NCBI RefSeq assembly: GCF_031432975.1
Contig: NZ_CP133838.1
Location: forward strand, 682,001 to 746,000
Length of the DNA stretch: 64,000 nt
Source: Buttiauxella selenatireducens
Lineage (GTDB): Bacteria > Pseudomonadota > Gammaproteobacteria > Enterobacterales > Enterobacteriaceae
Direction of reading: 5' to 3'
Of the stretch, positions 1 to 11,236 are shown piece by piece; position 1 is the first letter of the stretch; each line of letters opens with the position of its first letter. The notes under the pieces were generated by a model. That model saw nothing but the letters and a program-made list of their open reading frames with translations, searched no databases and was not told the DNA's origin. The position numbers and the translations under genes were made by a program.

Positions 1-1240
1 GGGTGGTGAAGACTTCGATAGCCGTCTGATCAACTACTTAGTGGAAGAGTTCAAGAAAGATCAAGGTATCGATCTGCGTAACGATCCACTGGCTATGCAG
101 CGTCTGAAAGAAGCTGCTGAAAAAGCGAAAATTGAGCTGTCTTCTGCTCAACAGACCGACGTGAACCTGCCGTACATCACAGCAGACGCGACCGGTCCAA
201 AACACATGAACATCAAAGTGACTCGCGCGAAACTGGAATCCCTGGTCGAAGACCTGGTAAACCGTTCTATCGAGCCGCTGAAAGTTGCACTGCAAGATGC
301 TGGCCTGTCTGTTTCCGATATCCAGGACGTTATCCTGGTTGGTGGTCAGACTCGTATGCCAATGGTGCAGAAAAAAGTGACCGAGTTCTTCGGTAAAGAA
401 CCACGTAAAGACGTGAACCCGGACGAAGCTGTTGCAATCGGTGCTGCTGTTCAGGGTGGTGTGCTTGCTGGTGATGTCACTGACGTACTGCTGCTGGACG
501 TTACCCCGCTGTCTCTGGGTATCGAAACCATGGGCGGTGTGATGACTTCACTGATTAACAAAAACACCACTATCCCGACTAAACACAGCCAGGTGTTCTC
601 CACAGCTGAAGATAACCAGTCTGCGGTGACCATCCATGTGATTCAGGGTGAACGTAAACGTGCTTCTGATAACAAATCTTTGGGTCAGTTCAACCTGGAT
701 GGTATCAGCCCAGCACCACGCGGCATGCCGCAAATCGAAGTGACCTTCGATATCGATGCTGACGGCATTCTGCACGTTTCCGCGAAAGACAAAAACAGCG
801 GTAAAGAGCAGAAAATCACCATCAAGGCTTCTTCTGGTCTGAACGAAGAAGAAATCCAAAAAATGGTGCGTGATGCAGAAGCTAACGCAGAAGCTGACCG
901 TAAGTTTGAAGAACTGGTGCAGACCCGTAACCAGGGTGACCACTTGCTGCATAGCACTCGTAAGCAAGTTGAAGAAGCCGGTGACAAACTGCCAGCTGAT
1001 GACAAAACTGCAATCGAGTCTGCATTGAGCGCGCTGGAAACTTCTCTGAAAGGCGAAGACAAAGCTGATATCGAAGCGAAAATGCAGGCACTGGCACAAG
1101 TTTCTCAGAAACTGATGGAACTGGCTCAGGCACAGCACGCTGAACAGCAAGCAGGCAACGCGACAGATGCTGGCAACTCTGCTAGCAAAGACGACGATGT
1201 TGTTGATGCTGAGTTCGAAGAAGTTAAAGACAAAAAATAA
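1..1240 (+). CDS. dnaK: DnaK (Hsp70 chaperone), 5' end outside window
   Basis: The last 412 residues of the Hsp70 chaperone DnaK are present; reading begins at base 2 with GGEDFDSRL and ends EFEEVKDKK, the usual enterobacterial C-terminus. It binds exposed hydrophobic peptides in the cytoplasm in an ATP-dependent cycle with DnaJ and GrpE. The visible part covers the rest of the ATPase domain ([11 protein letters not shown], the nucleotide-binding loop), the interdomain linker [12 protein letters not shown], the beta-sandwich substrate domain and the helical lid. Compared with E. coli DnaK (638 residues) roughly the first 226 residues are missing because of the window edge. dnaJ follows on the same strand after 85 bases, as in the usual heat-shock operon; its sigma-32 promoter would lie outside the window. 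Confidence 0.98.
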   Translation, partial: GGEDFDSRLINYLVEEFKKDQGIDLRNDPLAMQRLKEAAEKAKIELSSAQQTDVNLPYITADATGPKHMNIKVTRAKLESLVEDLVNRSIEPLKVALQDAGLSVSDIQDVILVGGQTRMPMVQKKVTEFFGKEPRKDVNPDEAVAIGAAVQGGVLAGDVTDVLLLDVTPLSLGIETMGGVMTSLINKNTTIPTKHSQVFSTAEDNQSAVTIHVIQGERKRASDNKSLGQFNLDGISPAPRGMPQIEVTFDIDADGILHVSAKDKNSGKEQKITIKASSGLNEEEIQKMVRDAEANAEADRKFEELVQTRNQGDHLLHSTRKQVEEAGDKLPADDKTAIESALSALETSLKGEDKADIEAKMQALAQVSQKLMELAQAQHAEQQAGNATDAGNSASKDDDVVDAEFEEVKDKK

Positions 1241-1325
1241 TCGCCCTTTGAGCGGTTTGTAACTGGCACGGGCGTCGAGGTTTTCCTCTACGCCCGTGCA
1301 CGCATGTTAGGGGCAGACAAAAAAG
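1241..1325 (+). ncRNA. dnaK-dnaJ spacer hairpin, candidate tpke11 RNA
   Basis: The spacer contains a very strong hairpin at 1266-1299: arms GCACGGGCGT and ACGCCCGTGC, continued by GAGG/CCTC around a TTTT loop. E. coli has the small RNA tpke11 annotated in exactly this dnaK-dnaJ gap. The position and stem match; a separate transcript or function is inference. The hairpin has no following T-run, so it is more likely a processing or partial-attenuation structure than a terminator. Confidence 0.4.
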
Positions 1326-2465
1326 ATGGCGAAGAGAGACTATTACGAGGTTTTAGGCGTTCCGAAAAACGCGGAAGAGCGTGAAATCAAGAAAGCCTAT
1401 AAACGCCTGGCAATGAAGTTCCACCCGGATCGTAATCAGGGTGACAAAGAGTCTGAGGCGAAGTTTAAAGAAATTAAAGAAGCCTACGAAATCCTTACCG
1501 ACGAGCAAAAACGTGCCGCTTACGACCAGTATGGTCATGCTGCGTTTGAGCAAGGCGGCATGGGTGGTGGCGGTCACGGTGGATTTGGTGGTGGCGGCCA
1601 GGACTTTGGCGATATTTTTGGCGACGTATTCGGCGACATCTTCGGTGGTGGCCGTCGTCAACGCGCTTCCCGTGGTGCCGATTTACGCTACAACATGGAC
1701 TTAACGCTGGAAGAAGCGGTTCGTGGCGTCACCAAAGAGATCCGCATCCCAACGCTTGAAGAGTGTGGCGTTTGCCATGGTAGCGGCGCGAAAGCGGGCT
1801 CCAAGCCGCAGACTTGCCCGACGTGTCATGGGCAAGGTCAGGTGCAAATGCGCCAGGGCTTCTTCACGGTGCAGCAAAGCTGTCCACACTGTCAGGGGCG
1901 CGGTTCGATTATTAAAGATCCGTGCAATACCTGTCATGGACATGGTCGCGTAGAAAAAACAAAAACACTGTCGGTGAAAATCCCGGCTGGCGTTGATACC
2001 GGTGACCGCATTCGTCTTGCAGGTGAAGGGGAAGCGGGTGAGCACGGTGCACCATCAGGTGATTTGTACGTTCAGGTTCAGGTTAAACAACACCCAATCT
2101 TTGAGCGTGAAGGCAATAACCTGTATTGCGAAGTGCCAATTAACTTTGCAATGGCTGCCCTGGGTGGCGAGATTGAAGTGCCAACACTGGATGGCCGTGT
2201 AAACCTTAAAGTTCCAGGCGAAACGCAAACGGGCAAATTGTTCAGAATGCGTGGCAAAGGGGTGAAATCCGTACGTGGCGGGGCTCAGGGTGACCTGCTA
2301 TGCCGCGTTGTGGTGGAAACACCTGTCAGCCTGAACGAAAAGCAGAAGCAGTTACTGCGCGATCTGGCTGAAAGCTTTGGTGGGCCTAGTGGTGAAAAGA
2401 ATAGTCCGCGTTCAAAGAGCTTCTTTGACGGCGTGAAGAAATTCTTTGATGATTTAACCCGCTAA
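1326..2465 (+). CDS. dnaJ: DnaJ (Hsp40 co-chaperone)
   Basis: 379 residues, close to the E. coli length. It delivers clients to DnaK and stimulates DnaK ATP hydrolysis. Domains in order: J domain 1-70 with the HPD motif at 33-35; Gly/Phe-rich linker about 76-110 ([15 protein letters not shown]); zinc region with four CxxCxGxG repeats ([32 protein letters not shown]); C-terminal substrate-binding domains. It is cotranscribed with dnaK and is followed by a strong terminator at 2489. Confidence 0.98.
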   Translation: MAKRDYYEVLGVPKNAEEREIKKAYKRLAMKFHPDRNQGDKESEAKFKEIKEAYEILTDEQKRAAYDQYGHAAFEQGGMGGGGHGGFGGGGQDFGDIFGDVFGDIFGGGRRQRASRGADLRYNMDLTLEEAVRGVTKEIRIPTLEECGVCHGSGAKAGSKPQTCPTCHGQGQVQMRQGFFTVQQSCPHCQGRGSIIKDPCNTCHGHGRVEKTKTLSVKIPAGVDTGDRIRLAGEGEAGEHGAPSGDLYVQVQVKQHPIFEREGNNLYCEVPINFAMAALGGEIEVPTLDGRVNLKVPGETQTGKLFRMRGKGVKSVRGGAQGDLLCRVVVETPVSLNEKQKQLLRDLAESFGGPSGEKNSPRSKSFFDGVKKFFDDLTR

Positions 2466-2488
2466 ACACCGTTCTCCTTTGTGCAGTC

Positions 2489-2527
2489 AAAAGCCTGAAT
2501 CGAATATCTTTGGTTCAGGCTTTTTTA
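2489..2527 (+). terminator. Rho-independent terminator of dnaKJ
   Basis: Arms AAAAGCCTGAA and TTCAGGCTTTTTT with a 14-base loop and a T-run, 24 bases after the dnaJ stop. Confidence 0.9.
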
Positions 2528-2567
2528 TGCGTCAGATTTTGATTAGCGTGACGAATAGTTTATTTCG

Positions 2568-2596
2568 TTTATTCCGATCTATTCATGCAATATAAT
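2568..2596 (+). promoter_or_regulatory. Candidate nhaA promoter
   Basis: A perfect -10 hexamer TATAAT is at 2591-2596. At 17-bp spacing the -35 position reads TTTATT, a poor match. A weak -35 fits an activator-dependent promoter, and NhaR activates nhaA in E. coli. The match is visible; use of this promoter is inferred. Confidence 0.45.
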
Positions 2597-2682
2597 CTGC
2601 TTTTATCGATGTGTCATAACCATTACTCTAACAACCTATTAGCGGCTTAACTGTTTTTGCTGCTTGTTTGGGAGATGAAGGG

Positions 2683-3861
2683 ATGATCAAAACATTACAG
2701 CGATTTTTTCATAGCGAGGCCGCAAGCGGCATCTTGCTGATCATTGCTGCCTCGATGGCCATGATATTTGCCAACCTTGACGCGACCAGTGCTTTTTATC
2801 ACGCGTTTTTAGAAACGCCGGTTGAGGTACGCATTGGCGCGCTGGACATCAGTAAAAACCTGTTGTTATGGGTTAACGATGCGCTGATGGCCATCTTCTT
2901 CCTGATGGTTGGTCTGGAAGTAAAACGCGAAATGGTTAGCGGCTCGCTTGCCAGCATGCGTCAGGCGTCGTTCCCGGTGATTGCCGCGTTGGGTGGCATG
3001 GTGATCCCGGCGGCAATTTATCTGCTGTTCAACTTCCAGGACCCGGTTACTCGTGAGGGATGGGCGATTCCGGCGGCAACGGATATTGCCTTTGCGCTGG
3101 GTATTCTGGCACTCCTGGGAAATCGTGTACCGGTTGCACTCAAAGTGTTCCTGATGGCGCTGGCAATCATTGATGACTTGGGCGCGATTGTTATCATTGC
3201 TCTGTTCTACACCAACGATCTTTCCGTGCTTTCGTTGGCCGTTGCCGCAGGTGCCATTGCTGTCCTGGCATTGCTGAATATCTGCAACGTTCGCCGTACC
3301 GGTTTGTATATCCTGGTCGGTGTGGTGTTGTGGACCGCAGTGCTGAAATCCGGTGTCCATGCAACGCTTGCCGGGGTCATCATCGGTTTCCTGATCCCGC
3401 TTAAAGAAGAGAAGGGGCATTCACCGGCGAAAGAGTTGGAGCACGTACTTCATCCTTGGGTCGCGTTCTTGATTCTGCCTTTGTTTGCTTTCGCCAATGC
3501 GGGCGTCTCTTTGGATGGTGTCACGTTTGCGGGCTTAACCTCATTGTTACCGATGGGGATTATGGCGGGTCTGTTCATCGGCAAGCCGCTGGGCATTAGC
3601 TTGTTCTGTTGGGCAGCGCTGAAACTGAAATTGGCGACATTGCCGGAAGGCACCACCTGCAAAGAAATTATGGCGGTGGGCGTGCTGTGTGGGATTGGCT
3701 TTACTATGTCGATTTTCATCGCATCACTGGCCTTTGACGGGGCAGACCCAGCACTGATTACCTGGGCAAAACTGGGTATCTTATTGGGGTCACTGCTTTC
3801 TGCGGTGGTGGGTTACTGCATGTTGAGAAGCCGTTTCAGCTCGCAGTTACAGCATCATTAA
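2683..3861 (+). CDS. nhaA: Na+/H+ antiporter NhaA
   Basis: 392 residues (E. coli 388). Inner-membrane antiporter exporting Na+ or Li+ in exchange for two protons, with about 12 membrane segments. The ion-binding aspartates are present: D134 in [10 protein letters not shown] and the pair D164-D165 in AIIDDLGAI, equivalent to D133, D163 and D164 of E. coli. I chose the ATG at 2683 because GGAG at 2671-2674 lies 8 bases upstream and the protein then starts MIKTLQRFF, aligning with the E. coli start; an in-frame TTG at 2668 would add five residues. nhaR follows downstream, the conserved arrangement for sodium-responsive control. Confidence 0.97.
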   Translation: MIKTLQRFFHSEAASGILLIIAASMAMIFANLDATSAFYHAFLETPVEVRIGALDISKNLLLWVNDALMAIFFLMVGLEVKREMVSGSLASMRQASFPVIAALGGMVIPAAIYLLFNFQDPVTREGWAIPAATDIAFALGILALLGNRVPVALKVFLMALAIIDDLGAIVIIALFYTNDLSVLSLAVAAGAIAVLALLNICNVRRTGLYILVGVVLWTAVLKSGVHATLAGVIIGFLIPLKEEKGHSPAKELEHVLHPWVAFLILPLFAFANAGVSLDGVTFAGLTSLLPMGIMAGLFIGKPLGISLFCWAALKLKLATLPEGTTCKEIMAVGVLCGIGFTMSIFIASLAFDGADPALITWAKLGILLGSLLSAVVGYCMLRSRFSSQLQHH

Positions 3862-3928
3862 TTGTCGCGCTAACGGCTCCTTTTGGGGCCGTTAGTGAAT
3901 GGATTATTTATCAGGGAGTGAATCACGT

Positions 3929-4816
3929 ATGTCACACATAAATTACAATCACCTCTACTACTTCTGGCATGTCTGCAAAGAAGGTTCCGTGGTCGGTGCC
4001 GCTGAAGCGCTATATTTAACGCCACAAACTATCACCGGCCAGATCAAAGCATTAGAAGAGCGTCTGCAAGGTAAATTATTTAAGCGTAAAGGGCGCGGCC
4101 TCGAGCCTTCTGAACTGGGCCAACTCGTTTTCCGTTATGCGGATCGCATGTTTACGTTAAGCCAGGAAATGCTGGATATCGTGAACTATCGCAAAGAGTC
4201 CAGTCTCTTGTTTGACGTCGGGATTGCGGATGCGTTGTCAAAACGCCTGGTCAGTGGCGTGCTTGATGCGGCGGTCGTTGAAGATGAACAAATTCACCTG
4301 CGCTGTTTTGAGTCGACCCATGAAATGCTGCTGGAGCAATTAAGCCAGCACAAACTGGATATGATCATCTCTGATTGCCCGATTGATTCAACTCAGCAAG
4401 AAGGGCTGTTCTCGGTGAAAATCGGCGAGTGTGGTATTAGCTTCTGGAGTCAGAACCCAGTGCCTGATTTGCCTTTCCCGGCATGCCTTGAAACCCGACG
4501 TTTATTGATCCCAGGCCGCCGTTCGATGCTAGGGCGCAAGATCCTCAACTGGATCAACACTCAGGGATTAAACGTTGAAATTCTCGGGGAGTTTGATGAT
4601 GCCGCGCTGATGAAAGCCTTTGGTGCCGCACACAATGCAATTTTCGTCGCACCGACGCTGTACGGACAGGATATCTACAATGATGAGAACATTGTTGAGA
4701 TTGGGCGCATTGAGAATGTAATGGAAGAGTATCACGCGATCTTTGCGGAGCGAATGATTCAGCATCCGGCAGTACAGCGCGTGTGTAACCGGGATTATTC
4801 TGCGCTCTTTAAGTGA
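3929..4816 (+). CDS. nhaR: Transcriptional activator NhaR (LysR family)
   Basis: 295 residues. LysR-type regulator that activates nhaA (and osmC in E. coli) in response to Na+. An N-terminal winged helix-turn-helix ([20 protein letters not shown], about residues 20-39) is followed by a linker helix and an effector domain. The start at 3929 ([13 protein letters not shown]) has AGGGAG 10 bases upstream and matches the E. coli N-terminus; an in-frame ATG at 3899 would add ten residues and has no good ribosome site. It lies 67 bases after nhaA on the same strand. Confidence 0.97.
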   Translation: MSHINYNHLYYFWHVCKEGSVVGAAEALYLTPQTITGQIKALEERLQGKLFKRKGRGLEPSELGQLVFRYADRMFTLSQEMLDIVNYRKESSLLFDVGIADALSKRLVSGVLDAAVVEDEQIHLRCFESTHEMLLEQLSQHKLDMIISDCPIDSTQQEGLFSVKIGECGISFWSQNPVPDLPFPACLETRRLLIPGRRSMLGRKILNWINTQGLNVEILGEFDDAALMKAFGAAHNAIFVAPTLYGQDIYNDENIVEIGRIENVMEEYHAIFAERMIQHPAVQRVCNRDYSALFK

Positions 4817-4833
4817 GTGACAAATTTTAGATA

Positions 4834-4863
4834 TAAAAAAACCGGCATAAGCCGGTTTTTTTC
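4834..4863. terminator. Bidirectional terminator between nhaR and rpsT
   Basis: Stem AAAAACCGGC/GCCGGTTTTT with runs of A on the left and T on the right, so it can serve nhaR (+) and the convergent rpsT (-). Confidence 0.9.
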
Positions 4864-4884
4864 AAGCTAACAACAGAAAGGCGA

Positions 4885-5169
<285 letters not shown>

Positions 5170-5195
5170 CTATGTAGACAATTCAAAGGCCGAGG

Positions 5196-5290
5196 AATAT
5201 GCCCTCTTAGCCTTCTTTTGTCAATGGATTTGTGCAAATAAGCGCCGCTAAACTTACGACACCTCTTACGTTGTGATGGCGCGGATTCTA
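5196..5290 (-). promoter_or_regulatory. rpsT promoters (P2 strong, P1 candidate)
   Basis: On the minus strand TTGACA (5224-5219) is followed after 17 bases by CATATT (5201-5196), a good sigma-70 promoter corresponding to the proximal rpsT promoter. Further upstream TAGAAT (5290-5285) is followed by a GC-rich CCGCGCC discriminator, as expected of a stringently controlled ribosomal promoter, but its -35 is weak. The 327-base gap between rpsT and ribF holds only these and the ribF promoter; I see no further gene in it. Confidence 0.7.
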
Positions 5291-5417
5291 CCAGCATCGG
5301 GCTTGCGAATACAGCCTTTAGCTAACAAAATTCGTTCAAAAGCGCGTCTTCGCACTGAAACACCCCCTCAGCATAATGAAATCCTTACGGCTTTATATCA
5401 AAGGGGGCAATCGCCGG

Positions 5418-5446
5418 TTAACCTTCACCGCGGTAATTGATATAAT
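5418..5446 (+). promoter_or_regulatory. ribF promoter
   Basis: TTAACC (5418-5423), 17-bp spacer, perfect TATAAT (5441-5446), 30 bases before the ribF ATG. Confidence 0.65.
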
Positions 5447-5475
5447 CCGCCGATTTCCACTGTTTTGAGCCAGCC

Positions 5476-6408
5476 ATGAAGCTGATACGCGGCATACATA
5501 ATTTACGCCAGAACCACCACGGGTGTGTCCTCACCATTGGTAATTTCGATGGCGTTCATCGAGGCCACAAGTCCCTGCTAAAAGGGCTGTGTGCGGAAGG
5601 GCGTGCGCGCAATCTGCCGGTGATGGTCATGATCTTTGAACCGCAACCGCTTGAATTGTTCGCGGGCGATAAAGCTCCGGCGCGCCTGACACGACTGCGC
5701 GAAAAACTTCGTTATCTGGCCGAATGTGGTGTGGACTACGTGCTATGCGTACGGTTCGATCGTCGCTTTGCGGCGTTCACTGCACAAAACTTCGTCAGCG
5801 ATCTGTTGGTTGGCCGCCTCGGGGTAAAATTTCTCGCGGTGGGGGATGATTTCCGCTTTGGCGCTGGTCGCCAGGGGGATTTCTTGTTATTACAGAAGGC
5901 TGGGCAGGATATTGGCTTTGACGTCACCAGTACGCAAACTTTCTGCGAGGGTGGTGTGCGCATTAGCAGTACAGCGGTGCGCCAGGCTCTGGCCGAAGAC
6001 GACTTAGCATTGGCCGAGAGTTTGCTTGGTCATCCGTTTAGCATCTCCGGGCGTGTTGTCCACGGCGATGAGCTAGGAAGAACCATTGGTTTCCCAACGG
6101 CGAATTTACCGCTTCGTCGTCAGGTATCCCCGGTAAAAGGGGTGTTTGCGGTAGAAGTCGCAGGCCTTGGCGATACACTGCTGCCAGGTGTTGCCAACAT
6201 TGGTACACGCCCAACGGTGGCGGGCTTGCGTCAGCAGTTAGAAGTCCATTTGCTGGACGTTGCAATGGACTTATATGGGCGCCATATTGATGTGGTGCTG
6301 CGTAAAAAAATACGTAATGAACAACGGTTTGCTTCGCTTGATGAACTGAAAGCGCAAATCGCCAAAGATGTGGTAACCGCCCGCGAATTTTTCGGGTCTA
6401 ATACCTGA
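5476..6408 (+). CDS. ribF: Bifunctional riboflavin kinase / FAD synthetase
   Basis: 310 residues (E. coli 313). Converts riboflavin to FMN and FMN to FAD in the cytoplasm. The N-terminal nucleotidyltransferase domain shows [10 protein letters not shown] (about 22-31) and the [10 protein letters not shown] motif; the C-terminal kinase domain carries the GxPTAN signature (GFPTANLP). First gene of ribF-ileS-lspA-fkpB-ispH, the E. coli order; ileS starts 28 bases after its stop. Confidence 0.97.
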   Translation: MKLIRGIHNLRQNHHGCVLTIGNFDGVHRGHKSLLKGLCAEGRARNLPVMVMIFEPQPLELFAGDKAPARLTRLREKLRYLAECGVDYVLCVRFDRRFAAFTAQNFVSDLLVGRLGVKFLAVGDDFRFGAGRQGDFLLLQKAGQDIGFDVTSTQTFCEGGVRISSTAVRQALAEDDLALAESLLGHPFSISGRVVHGDELGRTIGFPTANLPLRRQVSPVKGVFAVEVAGLGDTLLPGVANIGTRPTVAGLRQQLEVHLLDVAMDLYGRHIDVVLRKKIRNEQRFASLDELKAQIAKDVVTAREFFGSNT

Positions 6409-6436
6409 GCAAGCTAACTACGGAACTGAGAATCTA

Positions 6437-9253
6437 ATGAGTGACTTTAAATCTACCCTGAATTTACCGGAAACAGGGTTCCCGATGCGTGGCGATCTCG
6501 CTAAACGTGAACCGGGCATGCTGGCTCGCTGGAATGATGATGACCTGTACGGCATCATCCGTAATGCAAAGAAAGGCAAAAAATCCTTCATTCTGCATGA
6601 TGGCCCTCCATACGCGAACGGCAACATTCATATTGGTCACTCAGTAAACAAGATTCTGAAAGACATTATCGTGAAGTCCAAAGGACTGAGCGGTTTTGAT
6701 TCCCCGTATGTGCCAGGTTGGGACTGCCACGGTCTGCCTATCGAGCTGAAAGTTGAGCAACTTATTGGTAAGCCAGGCGAGAAAGTGTCTGCGGCGGAAT
6801 TCCGTGCAGCCTGTCGTAAATACGCGGCAGAACAAGTTGATGGTCAACGTGCTGACTTCATCCGTCTGGGTGTGTTGGGCGACTGGTCACGTCCGTACCT
6901 GACGATGGATTTCAAAACCGAAGCGAACATCATCCGTGCGCTCGGCAAAATCGTGGGTAATGGCCACCTGCATAAAGGGGCTAAACCTGTTCACTGGTGC
7001 GTCGACTGCCGTTCAGCGCTGGCTGAAGCGGAAGTTGAGTACTACGACAAAACTTCGCCGTCCATCTTTGTTAACTTCCATGCTGTTGATGCCGACGCGG
7101 TAAAAGCTAAGTTTGGCGCAACGCAAGTTAATGGCCCGGTATCTCTGGTTATCTGGACCACCACTCCGTGGACACTGCCTGCTAACCGCGCTGTTTCTTT
7201 GAATGCAGAATTCGAATACGTGCTGGTGCAGGTTGATGGCCAGGCGCTGATCGTGGCAAAAGATTTGCTCGAAAGCGTAATGAAAAGCGCAGGTATCGCC
7301 GAATGGCAAGTTCTGGGCACCGTGAAAGGTGCAGAACTGGACCTGATGCGTTTCAAACACCCGTTCTTAGATTTCGACGTTCCAGCGATTCTGGGTGAGC
7401 ACGTTACGCTGGAAGCGGGTACGGGGGCAGTTCATACCGCACCTGGCCACGGCCCGGACGACTACGTCATTGGTCAGAAATACGGCCTGGAAGTGGCTAA
7501 CCCGGTTGGCCCGGATGGCTGCTATCTGCCAGGTACTTATGAAGGACTGGACGGTGTTCAGGTCTTCAAAGCGAACGACCTGGTGGTCAACATCCTGCGT
7601 GATAAAGGCGTTCTGCTGCACGTTGAAAAACTGCTGCACAGCTACCCGCATTGCTGGCGCCACAAAACGCCGATTATCTTCCGTGCAACGCCTCAGTGGT
7701 TTGTGAGCATGGATCAAAAAGGCCTGCGCGAGCAGTCTCTGAAAGAGATCAAAGGCGTGCAGTGGATCCCTGACTGGGGCCAGGCGCGTATCGAATCGAT
7801 GGTCGCTAACCGTCCGGACTGGTGTATCTCTCGTCAGCGTACCTGGGGCGTGCCAATGTCTCTGTTCGTACACAAAGACACTGAAGAGCTGCACCCGCGC
7901 ACGTTGGAACTGATGGAAGAAGTCGCTAAACGCGTGGAGCAAGACGGCATCCAGGCGTGGTGGGATCTCGACCCACGCGACATCATGGGCGACGACGCTG
8001 ACAACTACACCAAAGTGCCAGACACCCTGGACGTGTGGTTCGACTCCGGTTCTACGCACTCCTCTGTTGTTGATGTGCGCCCTGAATTCAATGGCCACGC
8101 GGCAGACATGTATCTGGAAGGTTCGGATCAGCACCGCGGCTGGTTCATGTCTTCACTGATGATTTCGACTGCGATGAAAGGCAAAGCGCCTTATCGCCAG
8201 GTACTGACTCACGGTTTCACCGTTGATGGTCAGGGCCGCAAAATGTCCAAATCCATTGGTAACACCGTTTCTCCGCAAGATGTGATGAACAAACTGGGCG
8301 CGGATATTCTGCGTCTGTGGGTGGCATCTACGGATTACACCGGTGAAATGGCCGTTTCTGATGAAATCCTGAAACGCGCTGCCGACGCTTATCGTCGTAT
8401 CCGTAACACCGCACGCTTCTTGCTGGCGAACCTGAACGGCTTCAATCCAGAAACCGATATGGTGAAACCAGAAGAGATGGTGAAACTGGATCGCTGGGCA
8501 GTGGGTTGTGCGCAAGAAGCACAGGCCGATATCCTTGCGGCTTACGAAAACTACGATTTCCACGAAGTGGTGCAACGCCTGATGCGTTTCTGCTCCATCG
8601 AAATGGGCTCGTTCTATCTCGACATCATCAAAGACCGCCAGTACACCGCGAAGTCCGACAGTGTTGCACGTCGTAGCTGCCAGACTGCGCTGTTCCACAT
8701 TGCAGAAGCGCTGGTTCGCTGGATGGCGCCGATCATGTCCTTCACCGCTGACGAAATCTGGGCTTACCTGCCTGGTAACCGTGAGAAATACGTCTTCACC
8801 GGCGAATGGTACGAAGGTCTGTTCGGTTTGGCTGATAGCGAAACGATGAACAATGATTACTGGGACACGCTGTTAACCGTGCGTGGCGAAGTGAACAAAG
8901 TTATCGAACAAGCGCGTGCTGACAAAAAAGTGGGCGGTTCTCTGGAAGCAGCAGTCACTCTGTATGCCGACAGCGACCTGGCCGCGAAGCTCAACAGTCT
9001 CGGCGATGAATTACGATTTGTCCTGTTGACCTCTGGTGCTGAAGTTGCCGATTATGCGCAGGCAACTGAAGACGCTCAGCCAAGCGAAATCCTCAAAGGT
9101 TTGAAAGTGGCTCTGCGTAAAGCCGACGGTGATAAGTGCCCGCGCTGCTGGCATTACACCACTGACGTCGGTCAGGTAGCGGAACACGCAGAAATCTGTG
9201 GCCGCTGTGTCACCAACGTAGCCGGTGACGGCGAAAAGCGTAAGTTTGCCTGA
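6437..9253 (+). CDS. ileS: Isoleucyl-tRNA synthetase
   Basis: 938 residues, the same as E. coli IleS. Class I aminoacyl-tRNA synthetase charging tRNA-Ile, with editing of misactivated valine. Signatures: HIGH at 65-68, KMSKS in [10 protein letters not shown] near 600, the editing domain containing [12 protein letters not shown], and a C-terminal zinc knuckle (CPRCWHY...CGRCVTN). Its TGA overlaps the lspA ATG as TGATG, so the two genes are translationally coupled, an arrangement conserved in enterobacteria. Confidence 0.99.
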   Translation: MSDFKSTLNLPETGFPMRGDLAKREPGMLARWNDDDLYGIIRNAKKGKKSFILHDGPPYANGNIHIGHSVNKILKDIIVKSKGLSGFDSPYVPGWDCHGLPIELKVEQLIGKPGEKVSAAEFRAACRKYAAEQVDGQRADFIRLGVLGDWSRPYLTMDFKTEANIIRALGKIVGNGHLHKGAKPVHWCVDCRSALAEAEVEYYDKTSPSIFVNFHAVDADAVKAKFGATQVNGPVSLVIWTTTPWTLPANRAVSLNAEFEYVLVQVDGQALIVAKDLLESVMKSAGIAEWQVLGTVKGAELDLMRFKHPFLDFDVPAILGEHVTLEAGTGAVHTAPGHGPDDYVIGQKYGLEVANPVGPDGCYLPGTYEGLDGVQVFKANDLVVNILRDKGVLLHVEKLLHSYPHCWRHKTPIIFRATPQWFVSMDQKGLREQSLKEIKGVQWIPDWGQARIESMVANRPDWCISRQRTWGVPMSLFVHKDTEELHPRTLELMEEVAKRVEQDGIQAWWDLDPRDIMGDDADNYTKVPDTLDVWFDSGSTHSSVVDVRPEFNGHAADMYLEGSDQHRGWFMSSLMISTAMKGKAPYRQVLTHGFTVDGQGRKMSKSIGNTVSPQDVMNKLGADILRLWVASTDYTGEMAVSDEILKRAADAYRRIRNTARFLLANLNGFNPETDMVKPEEMVKLDRWAVGCAQEAQADILAAYENYDFHEVVQRLMRFCSIEMGSFYLDIIKDRQYTAKSDSVARRSCQTALFHIAEALVRWMAPIMSFTADEIWAYLPGNREKYVFTGEWYEGLFGLADSETMNNDYWDTLLTVRGEVNKVIEQARADKKVGGSLEAAVTLYADSDLAAKLNSLGDELRFVLLTSGAEVADYAQATEDAQPSEILKGLKVALRKADGDKCPRCWHYTTDVGQVAEHAEICGRCVTNVAGDGEKRKFA

Positions 9254-9759
9254 TGAGTAAATCGATTTGTTCGACTGGTTTGCGTTGGCTGTGGCTGGTG
9301 GTCGTGGTTCTTATCGTCGACCTGGGCAGCAAATACCTGATCCTCCAGCATTTCATGCTGGGGGACACCGTATCGCTGTTCCCGTCGCTGAACCTGCATT
9401 ACGCCCGTAACTATGGTGCTGCGTTTAGTTTCCTTGCGGATAAAGGCGGCTGGCAGCGCTGGTTCTTTGCAGGAATCGCCATTGGTATTTGTGTGATTCT
9501 GGCGGTGCTGATGTATCGTTCCAAAGCAACGCAGAAGCTGCATAACATCGCCTATGCTTTAATTATTGGCGGTGCACTTGGCAACCTGTTTGATCGCTTG
9601 TGGCACGGTTTTGTGGTCGACATGATTGATTTCTATGTCGGCGACTGGCACTTCGCAACGTTTAATTTGGCCGATACGGCAATCTGTATCGGTGCGGCGC
9701 TGATTGTTCTGGAGGGGTTCTTTGTCTCCTCCGACAAGCCCGCAAAGCAAAAAGGGTAA
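9253..9759 (+). CDS. lspA: Lipoprotein signal peptidase (signal peptidase II)
   Basis: 168 residues (E. coli 164). Inner-membrane aspartic protease that removes signal peptides from diacylglyceryl-modified prolipoproteins. Four membrane segments; the conserved regions [17 protein letters not shown] and [11 protein letters not shown] carry the catalytic aspartates. The start overlaps the ileS stop by one base; fkpB begins 3 bases after its stop. Confidence 0.97.
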   Translation: MSKSICSTGLRWLWLVVVVLIVDLGSKYLILQHFMLGDTVSLFPSLNLHYARNYGAAFSFLADKGGWQRWFFAGIAIGICVILAVLMYRSKATQKLHNIAYALIIGGALGNLFDRLWHGFVVDMIDFYVGDWHFATFNLADTAICIGAALIVLEGFFVSSDKPAKQKG

Positions 9760-9762
9760 TCC

Positions 9763-10233
9763 ATGGCTGAGTCTATCCAGGCCAATAGCAGAGTTTTGGT
9801 GCATTTCACGCTGAAACTCGAAGATGGTTCCACTGCCGAGTCAACGCGCAATAATGGCAAACCGGCACTCTTCACGCTGGGCGACGAAACGCTGTCGCCA
9901 GGCATGGAAGACCAGCTTGTCGGTTTGAAAGCAGGGGATAAGAAAGCATTCTCTCTGGCACCCGAGTCGGCGTTTGGTATTCCAAGCCCTGACATGATCC
10001 AGTATTTCTCGCGTCGTGAATTTATTGACGCGGGCGAGCCGGTGCCGGGTGCAATTATGTTGTTCACCGCAATGGATGGCAGCGAGATGCCTGGTGTCGT
10101 GCGTGAAGTCAACGGGGATTCCATCACCGTTGACTTTAACCACCCACTGGCCGGGCAAACCATTCATTTTGATATCGAAGTACTGGAAGTTAACCCGGTA
10201 CTGGAGGCGTTGAATGCAGATCCTGTTGGCTAA
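9763..10233 (+). CDS. fkpB: FKBP-type peptidyl-prolyl isomerase FkpB (SlpA-like)
   Basis: 156 residues. Cytoplasmic FK506-binding-type prolyl isomerase with chaperone activity: an FKBP core ([34 protein letters not shown]) with an inserted IF domain ([17 protein letters not shown]...[16 protein letters not shown]). The E. coli protein ends at ...EVLEIDPALEA (149 residues); here the frame continues for LNADPVG, so the end overlaps the start of ispH by 20 bases. The ribosome site is AAGGG inside the end of lspA. Confidence 0.95.
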   Translation: MAESIQANSRVLVHFTLKLEDGSTAESTRNNGKPALFTLGDETLSPGMEDQLVGLKAGDKKAFSLAPESAFGIPSPDMIQYFSRREFIDAGEPVPGAIMLFTAMDGSEMPGVVREVNGDSITVDFNHPLAGQTIHFDIEVLEVNPVLEALNADPVG

Positions 10234-11164
10234 CCCTCGGGGTTTTTGTGCCGGGGTAGACCGCGCTATCAGCATTGTTGAAAACGCGCTGGCCATTTAC
10301 GGCGCGCCGATTTATGTCCGCCACGAAGTGGTGCATAACCGTTACGTGGTAGACAGCCTGCGTGAGCGCGGGGCTATTTTCATCGAACAAATCAGTGAAG
10401 TGCCAGATGGCGCAATCCTGATTTTCTCGGCTCACGGAGTTTCCCAGGCTGTGCGTAGCGAAGCCAAAGGCCGTGATTTAACCGTGTTTGATGCGACCTG
10501 CCCATTAGTCACCAAAGTGCATATGGAAGTGGCTCGTGCCAGCCGTCGTGGTGAAGAGTCCATTCTGATTGGCCATGCTGGCCATCCGGAAGTGGAAGGC
10601 ACCATGGGTCAGTACAGCAACCCGAAAGGGGGAATGTACCTGGTCGAATCACCGGAAGATGTCAGCAAGCTGGATGTGAAAAACGAAGCCAAACTTTCGT
10701 TTATGACCCAGACCACGCTCTCTGTGGATGACACTTCTGACGTGATTGACGCGTTGCGTAAACGCTTCCCGAAAATCATCGGCCCGCGTAAAGACGACAT
10801 TTGCTACGCCACCACTAACCGTCAGGAAGCAGTGCGAGCTTTGGCTGATGAAGCCGATGTCGTGCTGGTTGTTGGCTCGAAAAACTCTTCCAACTCCAAC
10901 CGTCTTGCCGAACTTGCGCAGCGTATGGGGAAAGCGGCGTATCTGATTGATGATGCGACCGATATCCAGGAAGAATGGGTTAAAGGTGCTACCTGTGTGG
11001 GTGTCACTGCGGGCGCGTCCGCGCCAGATATTCTGGTGCAAAACGTTCTGGCTCGCCTGCGTGAACTCGGCGGCAGCGAGGCCCGTGAGCTTGTTGGACG
11101 CGAAGAAAATATTATTTTCGAAGTGCCGCGCGAATTGCGACTGGATATCAAAGAAGTCCAGTAA
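10214..11164 (+). CDS. ispH: 4-hydroxy-3-methylbut-2-enyl diphosphate reductase
   Basis: 316 residues, the E. coli length. Last enzyme of the MEP isoprenoid pathway, converting HMBPP to IPP and DMAPP with a [4Fe-4S] cluster. The conserved Cys in [12 protein letters not shown] (C12), DATCPLV and the Cys preceding [10 protein letters not shown] are visible, together with [10 protein letters not shown]. The ATG lies inside fkpB behind GGAGG (CTGGAGGCGTTGA), indicating translational coupling. It is the last gene of the cluster. Confidence 0.98.
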   Translation: MQILLANPRGFCAGVDRAISIVENALAIYGAPIYVRHEVVHNRYVVDSLRERGAIFIEQISEVPDGAILIFSAHGVSQAVRSEAKGRDLTVFDATCPLVTKVHMEVARASRRGEESILIGHAGHPEVEGTMGQYSNPKGGMYLVESPEDVSKLDVKNEAKLSFMTQTTLSVDDTSDVIDALRKRFPKIIGPRKDDICYATTNRQEAVRALADEADVVLVVGSKNSSNSNRLAELAQRMGKAAYLIDDATDIQEEWVKGATCVGVTAGASAPDILVQNVLARLRELGGSEARELVGREENIIFEVPRELRLDIKEVQ

Positions 11165-11188
11165 CGCAATCTATTAGCGAAAAATGAG

Positions 11189-11225
11189 AAAATGCCAGCC
11201 GATGTCCATCGTCTGGCATTTTTTA
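11189..11225 (+). terminator. Terminator after ispH
   Basis: AAAATGCCAG and CTGGCATTTTTT arms, with inner GATG/CATC pairing, and a T-run; it ends 11 bases before the rihC ATG, so rihC probably has its own transcript or depends on read-through. Confidence 0.85.
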
Positions 11226-11236
11226 TAGAGGAAGGC

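Noticed and set aside
2668-2682. TTG start for nhaA five codons upstream
   Set aside because: The ATG at 2683 has a properly spaced GGAG and matches the family N-terminus.
7367-8134. 255-codon open frame on the strand opposite ileS, and similar antisense frames in dnaK, carB and rapA
   Set aside because: They lie wholly inside highly conserved genes with strong codon bias, have no ribosome sites, and resemble no protein I know.
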